Positions 47,386-57,643 are shown, counted from the first letter of the stretch. The stretch is DNA of 64,000 bases from Mycobacterium vicinigordonae (GCF_013466425.1 NZ_CP059165.1:620001-684000), one strand, 5' to 3'. The notes: generated by a model from the letters alone, not told the origin. Program-made: numbers and translations.

Positions 47386-50300
47386 CTATTCCTCGTTGCG
47401 CGCCCGATCGGCGAACACCGCCACTGACGCGGCTACCGCTGCGAGCGAAATCAGCGCCAGCAGTTGGACATTCGCCCAGTGCCCGCCGTATCCGTTCACT
47501 GAGCGCCATGGGTGCCGCGACAGCACCGCCCCGGCCGCAACCAGCCCGCCCGCGCCGAGCGCCACCCTCAGCCGCTCCGGTAACCCGAATCGATACCGCA
47601 ACCCCAGCGCAGCTGCGAATACCGCGACACCCACAGCGCCGGAGATCAGCGCGCCGGCCCCCAACAGAGGTACGGTCGCCCACGGGCCAGGTGTCCACGG
47701 AACCGCGGCGGGGTCGTCGTCCGGACTGCCCCGCCGGCGCCAGAATGCCAGCAACACCAGCAGCGGAAGCAATGCCAGCCCGAATACCAGGCCGGCCCGG
47801 TACACCGCGTTGGAGGCGAAGGTCAGCGTGATGGTGCCGGGATCGCCGGCGGGCACCAACCAGCCCTGCTGCCACCCGTTCACCGCGACCGGCGTCAACC
47901 GTGCCCCACTGCTGGTCCGCGCAATCCAGCCCGGGTTGATGCTCTCCGGGATCACCAGGACCCGGGAGGCTCCCGACGCCGCGGCGCGGACCTCGCGCCG
48001 GGCCGGCCCCCAAGCCCCGATAGTGGCCGGAGTTGTTGCAGCACTGGGTAGTTCAGGAGAACTGGTCAACTGTGCGCCGTCCACCACGAACGCGGCCCCC
48101 GGGCTGATCAACAACTCCTGCTGTCCCGGCGGCAGCGCGATGGGGTCGGTTTCGCACGGCTGGGCCGCCACCGGCAGTCCGTCCAGCAGAGCGCCGACGG
48201 TGGCGTGGATCGAGGTGTGCACGAACCGGCCCGCCACCGCGATCACCGGGCCGTGTTCACAGTCGACGACGACCCCACGGGCACGGTTGCGCGGTGCATC
48301 CGCGGCGGCGATCGGGTTGCCATCGGCGCCGAGCGCTGTGACCTCAGCCAGCCCGGGCGGTTTGAGCTGGTCAAAACCCAGCGCGTTGCGGTCGATGACG
48401 TCCTCCCAATCCAGCAGACTGACCGTCACCGTGTCGGTCACCCGTGGCTGCAGGGTAAGGGTCTGTGCGCCGCCATCGGTCTTCATCGGCCGCACCTGCG
48501 GCCCGTCACCCAGGTCGACGGCCACCAGTTTCGGATGGGCCGGCAATGTGGAACGACTGGGAGCCAACCGCAGCCCGGCCACCTCGGTGGCTCTCGGCAG
48601 CGTCAGCGTCAGGGTGGGCGGGGTCTTGTGTTGCACCACCCGCTGTGGCGCGATCCACGACGTGGCCGGATCGCCATCGGCCGCCGCGAACGCCGAGCCC
48701 AGGATCTCGACCAGATCGGAATCACCGCGCGCCCGGGCGGTGTCCGGTTCGGCGATGAGGTCGGCCAGCTTGGGACCCTGCCGCGGGCGCACCCATACCG
48801 TCGGGGCCACCGACATCGCAGCGGGCACGGTCAGGGTGCGGCTCAGGTTCACCGGTTCTTCGGGGGCCAGCGCCATCGATGCCGCGCAGCGCAGGTCGTC
48901 GGGGCCAGACGCGCAGCCCGGTCTGCCGAGCAATTCTGCCCCCAGATCCCAGCCCGCAACCGTTGCTCCCGGTGGCGGCTCGGGCACCAACACGGTGTGC
49001 CGCAACGCAACCGGGTGGGCGAAGCCGGAGGCGTCGTACTGGGTGATGCTCAGATCGGTGATGCCGAACTGCACGCCGGGTGAACCGTCGTCGGTGGCAG
49101 CCGCAGTGATCCGCACCCAGGACGTCTCGCCGAACGGTAACGCGGCGCTCAACGGTTTGCCGGCCTCGTCGAACCGCAAAGTGGTGCTGCCATTGGCGGT
49201 TTCGATCATGATGCGGCGGACTTGAGCGCCGACGGCCGTTGCGCTGGGTGTCAGCGTGAGCACGGCATTGGTCACCGGGTGGTCGAAATCCACCCGCAGC
49301 CATTGCCCGACCGCGGCCTGCAGCGAATTGGACACCCACGCGGTGGCCGGATCGCCGTCGATCGCGGCCGCCGGTGAGGTTGCCGGCGCGACATCGGGGA
49401 GCGCCGTGGCATCCGACGACGAACTGGAAGCCGTAACCCGGCCGCCGGTCCAGCCGCCGTAGACCGTCTCCGCTCCCGGCACCGGGTAGTCGGGGACCCG
49501 GTTGTAAGTGTGCCGAGCGTCGCCAGGCGCCCGAATTGCCGACGAGTGCAAATCGACCCGGCCGTAGTCGGTTTCCCGCGCTAGTGGCGTGTCGGTGACC
49601 GTCACCACGGCATTAGGGGGCAACCCGGCGGCGTGGGCGTCGGCGCTCATCAACACCGGCCCCAGCGGCGGCCGGCCCAGCAGCCGTCGTCGTTCGTCAA
49701 GACGCAACAGCGCCTCGGGACCGCCGGCCACCCGCGTCATGCGGTTAGTCTCGGCGAAATAGGGGCTACCGGCGGCGTCTCCGGCATCGACCCGATAGAT
49801 CTGCACCGCGGGATACCGCGGCCGCAGCCCGCTGTCGCTGACGAATCCGGGCAGTGCGCCGGGTCCGACCGGCTGACCAAACTCGGCCACCTTGTCCAGC
49901 CCCGGCGAGCCCTCGACAGCGCGGTGCACCAGGATGGGCCGCGCCGACCGCGACGACTCCGGATCCAGGTCGTTGCGTACCACCACGTACGAGATGCCCT
50001 GCCGGACAAGGGTATCTGCCAGACCAGCCGACGGCCGGCCGGCCGCAAACAGGCGCTGCACCGAATCCAACGCCCTAATGGCTTGCGGCGGGTTCAGCGG
50101 GATCGAGTCGCGCACGCCCCACGGCGCGGCCCCCAGCACTTGCAGCGGCTCGTCGTGGGTGGTCCCCCACACCTGGGTGGCGAACGGGGCGCCCGGCGCC
50201 ACCAGTACCCGTCCGCTCGGATGCTCGGTGAGCCAGTCGGCCGCCTGCCGCCAGTAGCCGGGTATCGCGCTGAACGTGCCGGGCGGGGTCAACCGTCCCG

Positions 50301-51531
50301 ACCACGCCAGTGATGTGCTGACCAGCAGCGCGGTCAGCGCCACCACGCCGACCGCCATCCGCCGGTCGCGCTCGGGGTGAGCGAACGCGGCGAGCCAAAC
50401 CCGCCGCGGGGCGGTGCCCGGCAGCGGGATGCCGCCGAGCAACTGTGCAAGGCCTAGCACCAGCGGGATGCGGACCACCGGATCCAGCTTGTGTACGTTG
50501 CGCAGCGGCGTGCCACGCGCGTCCAGGAACGCCTGCACCTGGTGGGCGATCGGCGAACCCAACCCGCCGCTGTAACCGACGGCCAGCAGCACCACCCCGA
50601 CCAGCAACATGCTCACCAACCGGCCCCGGGCCGGCATCGCCGCGCCGGCAAGCCCGGCCAGCCCGGCAGCCGCGACCAGGCAGGTACCCAGGATCGCGAC
50701 TGACCCGGTGACCAGCGGTGCTCCCGCCGTCGCGGTGGGTGCCACGAACGGCGTCCAGCTATCGGTGCCGCGCAGCACCTCCACCAGCGAGGACCACTGC
50801 GTGGTCACGCCGGACGACTCGATGAAGTCCAAGAACGGCGGACTGACCCCGCGCAGCTGGCTCAGCGCCACCGCCCACCACAGCACCGCCAAGGCCACGG
50901 CCAGCAGCAACCACCCGGTGTACCGCCACCACCGGTGGTTCGGCCGGTGGCAGGCCAGCCAGATCAGCGCGGGCAGACACCCGGCGGCCGTCGCGATCGC
51001 GTTCACCGCACCCATCAGCGCCACCGCCAGTCCGGCCTGGCCGGCCAGCACCCGCACCGACCGCTCCGAGCTGCTCCGGAGCGCCAGGATCGTCGGCAAC
51101 AGCACCCACGGCGCCAACATCATCGGCAGGGTTTCCGACGAAATCGACCCCAGCGTCGTCAGCACCCGCGGCGACAATGCGAAGGCGGCCGCGCCCAGCA
51201 CCCGCGACGCTGAGCTGCCGATGCCCAGCGCCTCGGCGACCCGCAACAGCCCCCAGAAGCCCGCGGTCAGCAGCAGCGCCCACCACAGCCGCTGGGTGAT
51301 CCACCCGGGCACCCCGAGCAGGTGGCCGACCAGGAAAAAGCTGCCGTGCGGAAACAGGTAGCCGTAGGCCTGGTTCTGCGATTGTCCGAACGGCAGCTCG
51401 CTGTTCCACAGGTTGGCAGCGCGAGCCAGGAACCGTAGCGGGTTGATGGTGAGGTCAAGTTTGGTGTCGGGGGAGATCTGCCCGGGCGACTGGGCGAACG
51501 TCAGGACGAGCGCGGTCGCCCCGACGACCAT
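47386..51531 (-). CDS. aftD: Arabinofuranosyltransferase AftD
   Basis: Essential alpha-(1->3)-arabinofuranosyltransferase that branches arabinogalactan and lipoarabinomannan using decaprenyl-phospho-arabinose. The product is about 1381 residues (H37Rv about 1400). About 11 N-terminal helices carry the GT-C acidic motif (SPDTKLDLTINPLRFL near residue 20). A long periplasmic region (about 500-1250) with beta-rich carbohydrate-binding modules follows, then four C-terminal helices. ATG 51531 is the first usual start; the homologous N terminus would extend about six more codons (ALSRRWL), where I see no ATG, GTG or TTG, so the true start may be non-standard. Confidence 0.93.
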   Translation of the reverse strand: MVVGATALVLTFAQSPGQISPDTKLDLTINPLRFLARAANLWNSELPFGQSQNQAYGYLFPHGSFFLVGHLLGVPGWITQRLWWALLLTAGFWGLLRVAEALGIGSSASRVLGAAAFALSPRVLTTLGSISSETLPMMLAPWVLLPTILALRSSSERSVRVLAGQAGLAVALMGAVNAIATAAGCLPALIWLACHRPNHRWWRYTGWLLLAVALAVLWWAVALSQLRGVSPPFLDFIESSGVTTQWSSLVEVLRGTDSWTPFVAPTATAGAPLVTGSVAILGTCLVAAAGLAGLAGAAMPARGRLVSMLLVGVVLLAVGYSGGLGSPIAHQVQAFLDARGTPLRNVHKLDPVVRIPLVLGLAQLLGGIPLPGTAPRRVWLAAFAHPERDRRMAVGVVALTALLVSTSLAWSGRLTPPGTFSAIPGYWRQAADWLTEHPSGRVLVAPGAPFATQVWGTTHDEPLQVLGAAPWGVRDSIPLNPPQAIRALDSVQRLFAAGRPSAGLADTLVRQGISYVVVRNDLDPESSRSARPILVHRAVEGSPGLDKVAEFGQPVGPGALPGFVSDSGLRPRYPAVQIYRVDAGDAAGSPYFAETNRMTRVAGGPEALLRLDERRRLLGRPPLGPVLMSADAHAAGLPPNAVVTVTDTPLARETDYGRVDLHSSAIRAPGDARHTYNRVPDYPVPGAETVYGGWTGGRVTASSSSSDATALPDVAPATSPAAAIDGDPATAWVSNSLQAAVGQWLRVDFDHPVTNAVLTLTPSATAVGAQVRRIMIETANGSTTLRFDEAGKPLSAALPFGETSWVRITAAATDDGSPGVQFGITDLSITQYDASGFAHPVALRHTVLVPEPPPGATVAGWDLGAELLGRPGCASGPDDLRCAASMALAPEEPVNLSRTLTVPAAMSVAPTVWVRPRQGPKLADLIAEPDTARARGDSDLVEILGSAFAAADGDPATSWIAPQRVVQHKTPPTLTLTLPRATEVAGLRLAPSRSTLPAHPKLVAVDLGDGPQVRPMKTDGGAQTLTLQPRVTDTVTVSLLDWEDVIDRNALGFDQLKPPGLAEVTALGADGNPIAAADAPRNRARGVVVDCEHGPVIAVAGRFVHTSIHATVGALLDGLPVAAQPCETDPIALPPGQQELLISPGAAFVVDGAQLTSSPELPSAATTPATIGAWGPARREVRAAASGASRVLVIPESINPGWIARTSSGARLTPVAVNGWQQGWLVPAGDPGTITLTFASNAVYRAGLVFGLALLPLLVLLAFWRRRGSPDDDPAAVPWTPGPWATVPLLGAGALISGAVGVAVFAAALGLRYRFGLPERLRVALGAGGLVAAGAVLSRHPWRSVNGYGGHWANVQLLALISLAAVAASVAVFADRARNEE

Positions 51532-51586
51532 CAGCCAGCGACGCGAAAGGGCCTCGTTCGAAACAGAGGCGCCAACCGCCGACCGG

Positions 51587-51844
51587 CTAGCTGCGGTTGC
51601 CGTACTCGACCCGGTTGAGCACCGACGACCCCGGATCGCCCCCGGGCAGTGGCGGCTTCGTGTCTTGCTGGATCATCAGGGTCACCCCGAAGACGGCGGC
51701 CATGCCCAGCAATACGCCGACCACCGCGTATGCCCCGACAGGCGCCAGAATCCGCAGGGCAGACGTGCTCCTGGCCCCGACTATCGTGGCAGCGCCCAGC
51801 AACACACCCACGCAGACCAAGATGATCCAGATGGTCGGGGACAT
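51587..51844 (-). CDS. Small membrane/secreted protein (Rv0236A-like, DUF2613)
   Basis: 85-residue protein with two hydrophobic helices (TIWIILVCVGVLLGAATIVG and GAYAVVGVLLGMAAVFGVTLMI) and a polar tail LPGGDPGSSVLNRVEYGNRS. GGAG ribosome site shortly before ATG 51844. It lies directly upstream of aftD, the position of Rv0236A. Longer than the annotated H37Rv product. Function unknown; conserved linkage with aftD suggests a role with it. Confidence 0.82.
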   Translation of the reverse strand: MSPTIWIILVCVGVLLGAATIVGARSTSALRILAPVGAYAVVGVLLGMAAVFGVTLMIQQDTKPPLPGGDPGSSVLNRVEYGNRS

Positions 51845-52014
51845 ATCGACTTGCTCCTTGGGGTCGCAGAACTACTCGGCGCAGATCGGGGATCTAGAGC
51901 AACCTAGCCGCAAACCTAGCAGAACGGCCGCGGGCCCTCGGGAGCCGTGATTCCTCGCTCAACGGCCGCCGCCCCCGAACCGGGCGCCGCGGCGCACCGT
52001 GACAGCATGTCCGG

Positions 52015-53217
52015 ATGGCTATTTCTCGCACCCCGGCCCCGGGCCTGGTCCTCCTGGCCGCCGCAACGGTGCTGGTCGCGGCATGTGGCCACGGTGGCAA
52101 TCAAACGGGGGCCTCGTCGAAGGCGACCACACCCGCCTCGTCCGCCGCGGCGTCGACCGCGGGGCCGGCCGCCGCGCCAGGCCAGCGCGTGTGCGCGGAT
52201 CCCAAGGACGTGCCGGCCAAGATCCCAAAACTGCGTGACAAGCTAGCCCAGTTGCTGATGGTCGGAGTGCGCGACGCCGCCGACGCCCGGGCAGTGGTCA
52301 CCGAATCCCATGTGGGCGGCATCCTCATCGGCAGTGACACCGACCTGTCCATGCTGCCGGATGGGCTGCGCGACATCGCCAACGCGGCCACCCCGCTGCC
52401 GCTGGCGGTCGGGGTCGACGAAGAGGGTGGCCGGGTGTCGCGGTTGCGGACGCTGCTCGGCGGCCGGGGACCGACCGCCCGGGAGATGGGCAACACGATG
52501 ACCGCGCAGCAGGTGCACGACCTGGCGCTGGACCGTGGCCGCAAGATGAAAGACCTCGGCATCACCGTCGATTTCGCCCCGGTCGTCGACGTCACCGACG
52601 CTCCCGACGAAACCGTGATCGGCGACCGCTCGTTCGGCGCGGATCCGGCCAAGGTCACCGAGCTGGCCGGGGCCTACGCGCAGGGATTGCGCGACGCGGG
52701 TCTGCTACCGGTGCTCAAGCACTTCCCCGGTCACGGACACGGTTCCGGTGACTCACACAAAGGTGGTGTGACCACACCCCCGCTAAGCGACCTGATCGCT
52801 ACCGATCTGGTGCCCTACCAGACACTTCTGACCAAAAGCCCGGTCGCGGTGATGATCGGCCACATGCAGGTGCCCGGACTCACCGCCGGCGAGCCGGCCA
52901 GTCTGAGCGCGCCGGCGGTGACCCTGCTGCGTACCGGGACCGGCTACGGCGGACCCGCCTACGACGGCGCGATCTTCAGCGACGACCTGTCCAGCATGGC
53001 CGCCATCTCGGACCGGTTCGGCGTCACCGAGGCGGTGTTGAAGACGCTGCAGGCCGGTCTCGACATCGCGTTGTGGGTCACCACAAAGGAGGTGCCCGCC
53101 GTGCTGGACCGGCTGGAGCAGGCGGTCAACGCCAACGAGCTGCCGGCCGCGACGGTCGACGCGGCACTTGTCCGGGTGGCTGCAATGAAGCGCATCACCC
53201 CGACCTGCGGCGGATGA
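52015..53217 (+). CDS. lpqI: Lipoprotein beta-N-acetylglucosaminidase LpqI (NagZ-type)
   Basis: Family GH3 hydrolase that releases GlcNAc from muropeptides during cell-wall recycling. The 400-residue protein has a signal peptide and lipobox VAAC (Cys near residue 24), a Ser/Thr/Ala linker, then the GH3 domain. The NagZ motif KHFPGHGHGSGDSHKG (His/Asp dyad loop) is near residue 240 and the nucleophile region is AIFSDDLSSMA. Orthologue of Rv0237 by position. It acts outside the membrane, unlike cytosolic NagZ of Gram-negatives. Confidence 0.94.
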   Translation: MAISRTPAPGLVLLAAATVLVAACGHGGNQTGASSKATTPASSAAASTAGPAAAPGQRVCADPKDVPAKIPKLRDKLAQLLMVGVRDAADARAVVTESHVGGILIGSDTDLSMLPDGLRDIANAATPLPLAVGVDEEGGRVSRLRTLLGGRGPTAREMGNTMTAQQVHDLALDRGRKMKDLGITVDFAPVVDVTDAPDETVIGDRSFGADPAKVTELAGAYAQGLRDAGLLPVLKHFPGHGHGSGDSHKGGVTTPPLSDLIATDLVPYQTLLTKSPVAVMIGHMQVPGLTAGEPASLSAPAVTLLRTGTGYGGPAYDGAIFSDDLSSMAAISDRFGVTEAVLKTLQAGLDIALWVTTKEVPAVLDRLEQAVNANELPAATVDAALVRVAAMKRITPTCGG

Positions 53218-53285
53218 CTGGCCTAAAGTCGGGTGGGCAAGGGCTAGCTGAGTAGGGGCTAGCGAGGGCAGGAGAGGCGTAACCA

Positions 53286-53912
53286 ATGGCGGGTGGTACC
53301 AAGCGATTACCGCGTGCTGTCCGCGAGCAGCAAATGCTTGACGCCGCCGTGCAGATGTTCTCCGTGAACGGCTACCACGAGACCTCGATGGACACCATCG
53401 CCGCCGAGGCGCAGATCTCCAAGCCCATGCTCTACCTGTACTACGGCTCCAAGGAGGATCTGTTCGGCGCATGCCTGAACCGGGAGATGGGCCGCTTCAT
53501 CGACGGGCTGCGCGCCGACATCGACTTCACTCAGCCCCCAAAGGACCTGCTGCGCAACACCATCAGCGCGTTCTTGCGTTACATCGACGAGAACCGGGCG
53601 TCGTGGATCGTGATGTACACCCAGGCCACCAGCTCGCAGGCATTCGCCCACACGGTGCGGGAGGGCCGCGAGCAGATCATCGACCTGGTGGCTGGTCTGG
53701 TGCGGGCCGGTACCCGCAGTCCACTTTCGGACACCGAAATCGAGATCATGGCAGTGGCTTTGGTGGGTGCCGGTGAGGCGATCGCCAACCGACTGTCCAC
53801 CGGCGATGTCGACGTCGACGCCGCCGCGCAGATGATGATCGATCTGTTCTGGGCGGGCCTGCGTGGGGCGCCGACAGATCGGGACACCGGCTCCACCGCC
53901 GCGAAAGGCTAA
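53286..53912 (+). CDS. TetR family regulator (Rv0238-like)
   Basis: 208-residue repressor with HTH TSMDTIAAEAQISKPMLYLYYGSKEDLF (residues about 31-58). ATG 53286 follows AGGAGAGGCGTAACC. It lies 68 bp after lpqI on the same strand, the H37Rv order. No palindrome was noted upstream. Its targets are unknown; nearby lipid genes htdX, fabG4, fadA2 and fadE5 share a motif and it is one candidate regulator for them. Confidence 0.9.
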   Translation: MAGGTKRLPRAVREQQMLDAAVQMFSVNGYHETSMDTIAAEAQISKPMLYLYYGSKEDLFGACLNREMGRFIDGLRADIDFTQPPKDLLRNTISAFLRYIDENRASWIVMYTQATSSQAFAHTVREGREQIIDLVAGLVRAGTRSPLSDTEIEIMAVALVGAGEAIANRLSTGDVDVDAAAQMMIDLFWAGLRGAPTDRDTGSTAAKG

Positions 53913-54059
53913 CGGCTGAGTGAGTGCGCCTGGCCCCAATGGCGGGTAACGCCCCCCGGTCGGTAGCTGAACTGCCAAACCTACTCGGCGCAACGGATTC
54001 CGGTACGGATGATCATTTCAACCTCGGCAACGCGATGCGTAACCGCGCCGAGGTCCGTA

Positions 54060-55331
54060 GTGTCGGCAGACGTGCCCCGACCGCCGAGCCGCAACGTCGA
54101 CTTTTTCTGTGCGGTCGTCATCGTCGGGCTGTTGTCCGGCGTTGCGGGTCTGGCGACGACGATCGTGCTGCAGCACGTCGAACACCTCACTTATCACTAC
54201 ACATTCGGCTCGCTGCTGGACGGAATCACCGGTAGCAGTCCGGTGCGGCAGGCACTGGGCCCGATGGCGGGAGGCACTGTGGTCGGCGCGGGGTGGTGGC
54301 TGTTGCGACGCCGCACCGAGGTCCCGCCACTGGCCGGCACCATCACCCGTCACGAACGGGTTCCGCGGCTGACCTGGAGCATCGACGCCCTGTTGCAGGT
54401 TGTCTTGGTCGGCGCGGGAGCTTCCCTGGGGCGGGAAGGAGCACCGCGTCAATTCGCCGCAGTATTAAGCGATTTAGGCACCGGGTGGCTGCGGCGTCTG
54501 TCGCCCGGTGATCGGGAGATCCTGCTGGCGTGCGCGGCTGGGGCGGGCCTGGGAGCGGTGTACGCCGTGCCGTTGGCCGGAACGCTGTTCACCTTGCGGA
54601 TTCTGCTGAATACCTGGCGGTTACGGCCGGTGGGCGCGTCGTTGATCAGCTCCGGCCTAGCCGTCGCGATCGGTTCGGTGATGACCCACAACGAACCCGA
54701 ATTAGATTGGCCCAGAGCGGAATCAGCGTATCTGCTCAGTGTGCATGGGCTCGCATTGGCGCCGGTAGCCTTCGTGGTCGGGTGGGTTTTCAACAAGGTC
54801 ATCGCTGCGGCACGCCCCGCGGTAGCCATTCGATCGTGGGTGCTGATTCCCGGTCTCGCCGCCGCCGGTCTGCTGACCGGCGTCTGCTCGCATTGGTGGC
54901 CCGAGCTGCCCGGCAACGGCAAGAGCGTGCTGACCGTGAGTCTGGCCGCCGGGATGACGCTGACCTCGGCGGCGGTGATCCTGGTGCTCAAGCCGCTGCT
55001 CACGGCGATGTTCCTGCGCGCCGGGGGTGCCGGTGGTCTGCTCACTCCGTCGCTAGCCACCGGGGCCGCGGCCGGGACTGTGCTGGTGATGCTGCTCAAT
55101 CAGGCTGCGGGGGCGCATCTGCATGGGCCGGCCATGTCGCTAGGGGCGGCCGCCGGAGTGCTCGCGGTCACCCAGGGCTCGCCGATCTGGGCCGCGATCT
55201 TCGTCTGGGAACTGGCCCGACCGCCGATCAGGATGTTGCTGGCGTTCGCGGTGACAGCGGTCGGGGCCCACACGCTCAACAAGATCCTGTCCCGGCGTCG
55301 TCGTCCGAATCCAGACCAGCGGGTCGGTTGA
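54060..55331 (+). CDS. ClC-family chloride channel/antiporter
   Basis: About 423-residue integral membrane protein with the two-fold ClC helix pattern. The gating-glutamate motif is present as GREGAPRQFA, followed by GAGLGAVYAVPLAGTLF; the second half has GGAGGLLTPSLATGA (GxFxP-type). The Ser-containing GSGIP filter is not seen: the matching place reads RTEVPPLAGTI. I chose GTG 54060 (GAGG 7 bases upstream); ATG 54009 is in frame and would add 17 residues. It occupies the place of the VapBC24 genes of H37Rv. Selectivity may differ from standard ClC proteins. Confidence 0.83.
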   Translation: MSADVPRPPSRNVDFFCAVVIVGLLSGVAGLATTIVLQHVEHLTYHYTFGSLLDGITGSSPVRQALGPMAGGTVVGAGWWLLRRRTEVPPLAGTITRHERVPRLTWSIDALLQVVLVGAGASLGREGAPRQFAAVLSDLGTGWLRRLSPGDREILLACAAGAGLGAVYAVPLAGTLFTLRILLNTWRLRPVGASLISSGLAVAIGSVMTHNEPELDWPRAESAYLLSVHGLALAPVAFVVGWVFNKVIAAARPAVAIRSWVLIPGLAAAGLLTGVCSHWWPELPGNGKSVLTVSLAAGMTLTSAAVILVLKPLLTAMFLRAGGAGGLLTPSLATGAAAGTVLVMLLNQAAGAHLHGPAMSLGAAAGVLAVTQGSPIWAAIFVWELARPPIRMLLAFAVTAVGAHTLNKILSRRRRPNPDQRVG

Positions 55332-55336
55332 CCCGA

Positions 55337-56191
55337 CTAGAGCGGCTTGACGCTCCCCGTGAGGTACGGGTAGCCCTTCGCGATGTTTCGCAGCGACAAC
55401 TCCCAGCCGCGCGAGCCGTCAGCGTCCACCTCGTCGATGTAGAGGCCGGCCGTCGCCGGCAGCAATACCGGCTTGCCGAACCGCACCGAGTACTGGACTG
55501 CATCCGGGAGCCGTGCCTCGATGTTCGCCAATACCGCCGCGGCACTGAACATTCCGTGCGCGATCACGGTCGGGAAACCGAACAGTTTGGCGGCCACCGA
55601 GTTGACGTGGATCGGGTTGTGGTCCCCACCCACCGAGGCGTAGCGACGTATCTGCGCGGCGGAGATCTTCAACACGGTCGGCGGCGGCGGTAGCTTGGGC
55701 TGCTTCTGCGGAGGTGGCTTGGGTTCGTCGGACAGGCTGGTGCGCTGCTGATGCAAGAACGTTGTTACCTGGTGCCAGGCCACTTCGTTGCCGACGCTGA
55801 CCTCGCTCACCAAGTCCACCAGCAGGCCCTTGCGATGCTCGCGCAGGTTCTGGGCGTGTACCTGCACGCCGACGGTATCGGTCACCGCGATTGGTCGGTA
55901 CTGCTGGATCTGGTTCTCGGTGTGCACCGAACCCATTGCCGAGAAAGGAAAGTCGAATCCGGTCACCAGCGACATCACCAACGGAAAGGTCAGCACGAAC
56001 GGGTACGTCAGCGGCACGTCGTTGCCGTAGCGCAGCCCGGTGACCGCGGCGTATGCGGCGACATGGGTGTGGTCGATAGGAAGTTCTTCGACACTGACGG
56101 TGCGGTTGGACAACTGGTCCGGCCGCGGAACCACGGGCAGCGCCCCGGTCACCGCACGCAGCATGTTGCGCAACCCGCTGGGTTGATTCAT
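55337..56191 (-). CDS. htdX: (R)-3-hydroxyacyl-CoA/thioester dehydratase HtdX
   Basis: 284-residue double hot-dog hydratase, orthologue of Rv0241c. The hydratase 2 motif is clear: YASVGGDHNPIHVNSVAAKLFGFPTVIAHGMFSAA, with catalytic Asp and His. ATG 56191 with GAGGAG 6 bases upstream. It follows fabG4 by 18 bp on the same strand and should be co-transcribed. It hydrates or dehydrates (R)-3-hydroxyacyl thioesters, working with the FabG4 reductase. Confidence 0.92.
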   Translation of the reverse strand: MNQPSGLRNMLRAVTGALPVVPRPDQLSNRTVSVEELPIDHTHVAAYAAVTGLRYGNDVPLTYPFVLTFPLVMSLVTGFDFPFSAMGSVHTENQIQQYRPIAVTDTVGVQVHAQNLREHRKGLLVDLVSEVSVGNEVAWHQVTTFLHQQRTSLSDEPKPPPQKQPKLPPPPTVLKISAAQIRRYASVGGDHNPIHVNSVAAKLFGFPTVIAHGMFSAAAVLANIEARLPDAVQYSVRFGKPVLLPATAGLYIDEVDADGSRGWELSLRNIAKGYPYLTGSVKPL

Positions 56192-56209
56192 CGCAGTCTC
56201 CTCAAACCG

Positions 56210-57574
56210 TCAGGCGCCGATCATGCCCTGGCCGCAAACCCGAACCACGTTGCTGGTCACCGCATTTGACGCCGGACTGGCGAAGTAGGCGATGGTCTCG
56301 GCAACGTCTACGGGCTGGCCGCCCTGCAATAGCGAGTTCAGTCGGCGGCCCACTTCCCGGGTGGCCAGCGGAATCGCGGCGGTCATTTTGGTTTCGATAA
56401 ACCCCGGTGCCACGGCGTTGATGGTGATGCCTTTGCCGGCCAGGCTCGGGGCCAGCGCCTGGGTGATGCCGATCATGCCGGCCTTCGTGGTGCCGTAGTT
56501 GGTTTGGCCGCGGTTGCCCGCGATGCCGGCGATCGACGACAGCCCGATCACCCGGCCGCCCTCGCCGATAGTGCCGTTGCCCACCAGGCCCTCGGTAAGG
56601 CGAAGCGGTGCAAGCAGATTCACGGCGATGACGGCGTCCCAGCGGGCGTCGTCCATGTTGGCCAGCAGCTTATCCCGGGTGATGCCGGCGTTGTTCACCA
56701 GGATGTCGGCCTTGCCGCCGTGGTGGTCGCGCAGATGCTCGGTGATCTTGTCCACCGCGTCGTCGGCGGTGACGTCCAGCCACAACGGGGTGCCGCCCAC
56801 CCGGCTGGCGGTCTCGGCCAGCGCGTCGGCGGCGGACTCGACGTCGATCGCGACCACACGGGCGCCGTCGCGGGCGAACACCTCGGCAATGGTCGCGCCG
56901 ATGCCGCGGGCGGCGCCGGTCACGATCGCAACTTTGCCGTCCAGCGGCTTGTCCCAGTCCGCGGGCGGGGTGGAGTCCTCGGACCCGACGTAGAACACCT
57001 GGCCGTCCACATAGGCGGACTTGGCCGACAGTACGAACCGCATGGTCGACTCCAACCCGGTTGCTGCCGGTTTCGCGTCGGGGGCCAGGTAGACCAGGTT
57101 CACCGTCGTGCCGTTGCGGACTTCCTTGCCCAGCGAGCGGGTGAATCCCTCGAGGGCGCGTTGTGCGATCCGTTCCTCGGTGCTGGCCGCCGCTTCCGGC
57201 GTGGTACCGACCACTACCACCCGCGCGCTGTGCTTGAGGTTGCGCAGCAGGGGAGTGAAGAACTCGTGCAGACCCTTCAGTCCGATCGGCGAGGTGATAC
57301 CCGTGGCGTCGAACACCAGCCCGCCGAAGGAGTCGGCCCACCGTCCGCCCAGGTTGTTGCCCAGCAGGTCGTAGTCACCATCCAGCGCCGCCCGCAGCGG
57401 TTCGACGACGCGGCCCTCCCCGCCGATCAGCAACGGTCCGGGCAACGGGGGATCGCCGACGCGGTAGCGGCGAAGCGGTTCGGGCTGCGGAACGCCGAGT
57501 TGCTTGGCCAGGAATGAGCCGGGTCCGGAGTTCACCACCTGCGAGAACAAATCGGAGGAGACCTTGGTTGCCAC
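56210..57574 (-). CDS. fabG4: High-molecular-weight 3-oxoacyl reductase FabG4
   Basis: 454-residue SDR, the same length as Rv0242c. Residues about 1-205 form a flavodoxin-like domain; the C-terminal SDR domain has TGAARGIG (219-226), NNAG, and the triad S347, Y360 and K364 (SSIAG, YGTTK). It uses NADH to reduce 3-oxoacyl-CoA. GTG start 57574 with GGAAGG upstream. Promoter region shared with fadA2 contains two copies of the TTAC-N6-GTAA operator. Confidence 0.94.
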   Translation of the reverse strand: MATKVSSDLFSQVVNSGPGSFLAKQLGVPQPEPLRRYRVGDPPLPGPLLIGGEGRVVEPLRAALDGDYDLLGNNLGGRWADSFGGLVFDATGITSPIGLKGLHEFFTPLLRNLKHSARVVVVGTTPEAAASTEERIAQRALEGFTRSLGKEVRNGTTVNLVYLAPDAKPAATGLESTMRFVLSAKSAYVDGQVFYVGSEDSTPPADWDKPLDGKVAIVTGAARGIGATIAEVFARDGARVVAIDVESAADALAETASRVGGTPLWLDVTADDAVDKITEHLRDHHGGKADILVNNAGITRDKLLANMDDARWDAVIAVNLLAPLRLTEGLVGNGTIGEGGRVIGLSSIAGIAGNRGQTNYGTTKAGMIGITQALAPSLAGKGITINAVAPGFIETKMTAAIPLATREVGRRLNSLLQGGQPVDVAETIAYFASPASNAVTSNVVRVCGQGMIGA

Positions 57575-57597
57575 TGAGCACTGCCTTCCGTGTCTGG

Positions 57598-57643
57598 GAC
57601 GAACTTACTTGAGAGTAAGAGACGAACTTACTTGAGAGTAAGA
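57598..57643. promoter_or_regulatory. Two tandem 23-bp operators between fabG4 and fadA2
   Basis: The unit GACGAACTTACTTGAGAGTAAGA minus its ends is repeated exactly at 57598-57620 and 57621-57643. Each copy holds the inverted repeat CTTACT-TGAG-AGTAAG, that is TTAC-N6-GTAA (57605-57618 and 57628-57641). Spacing of 23 bp puts the sites on nearly the same helix face (about two turns). Same motif occurs upstream of fadE5. Confidence 0.8.
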
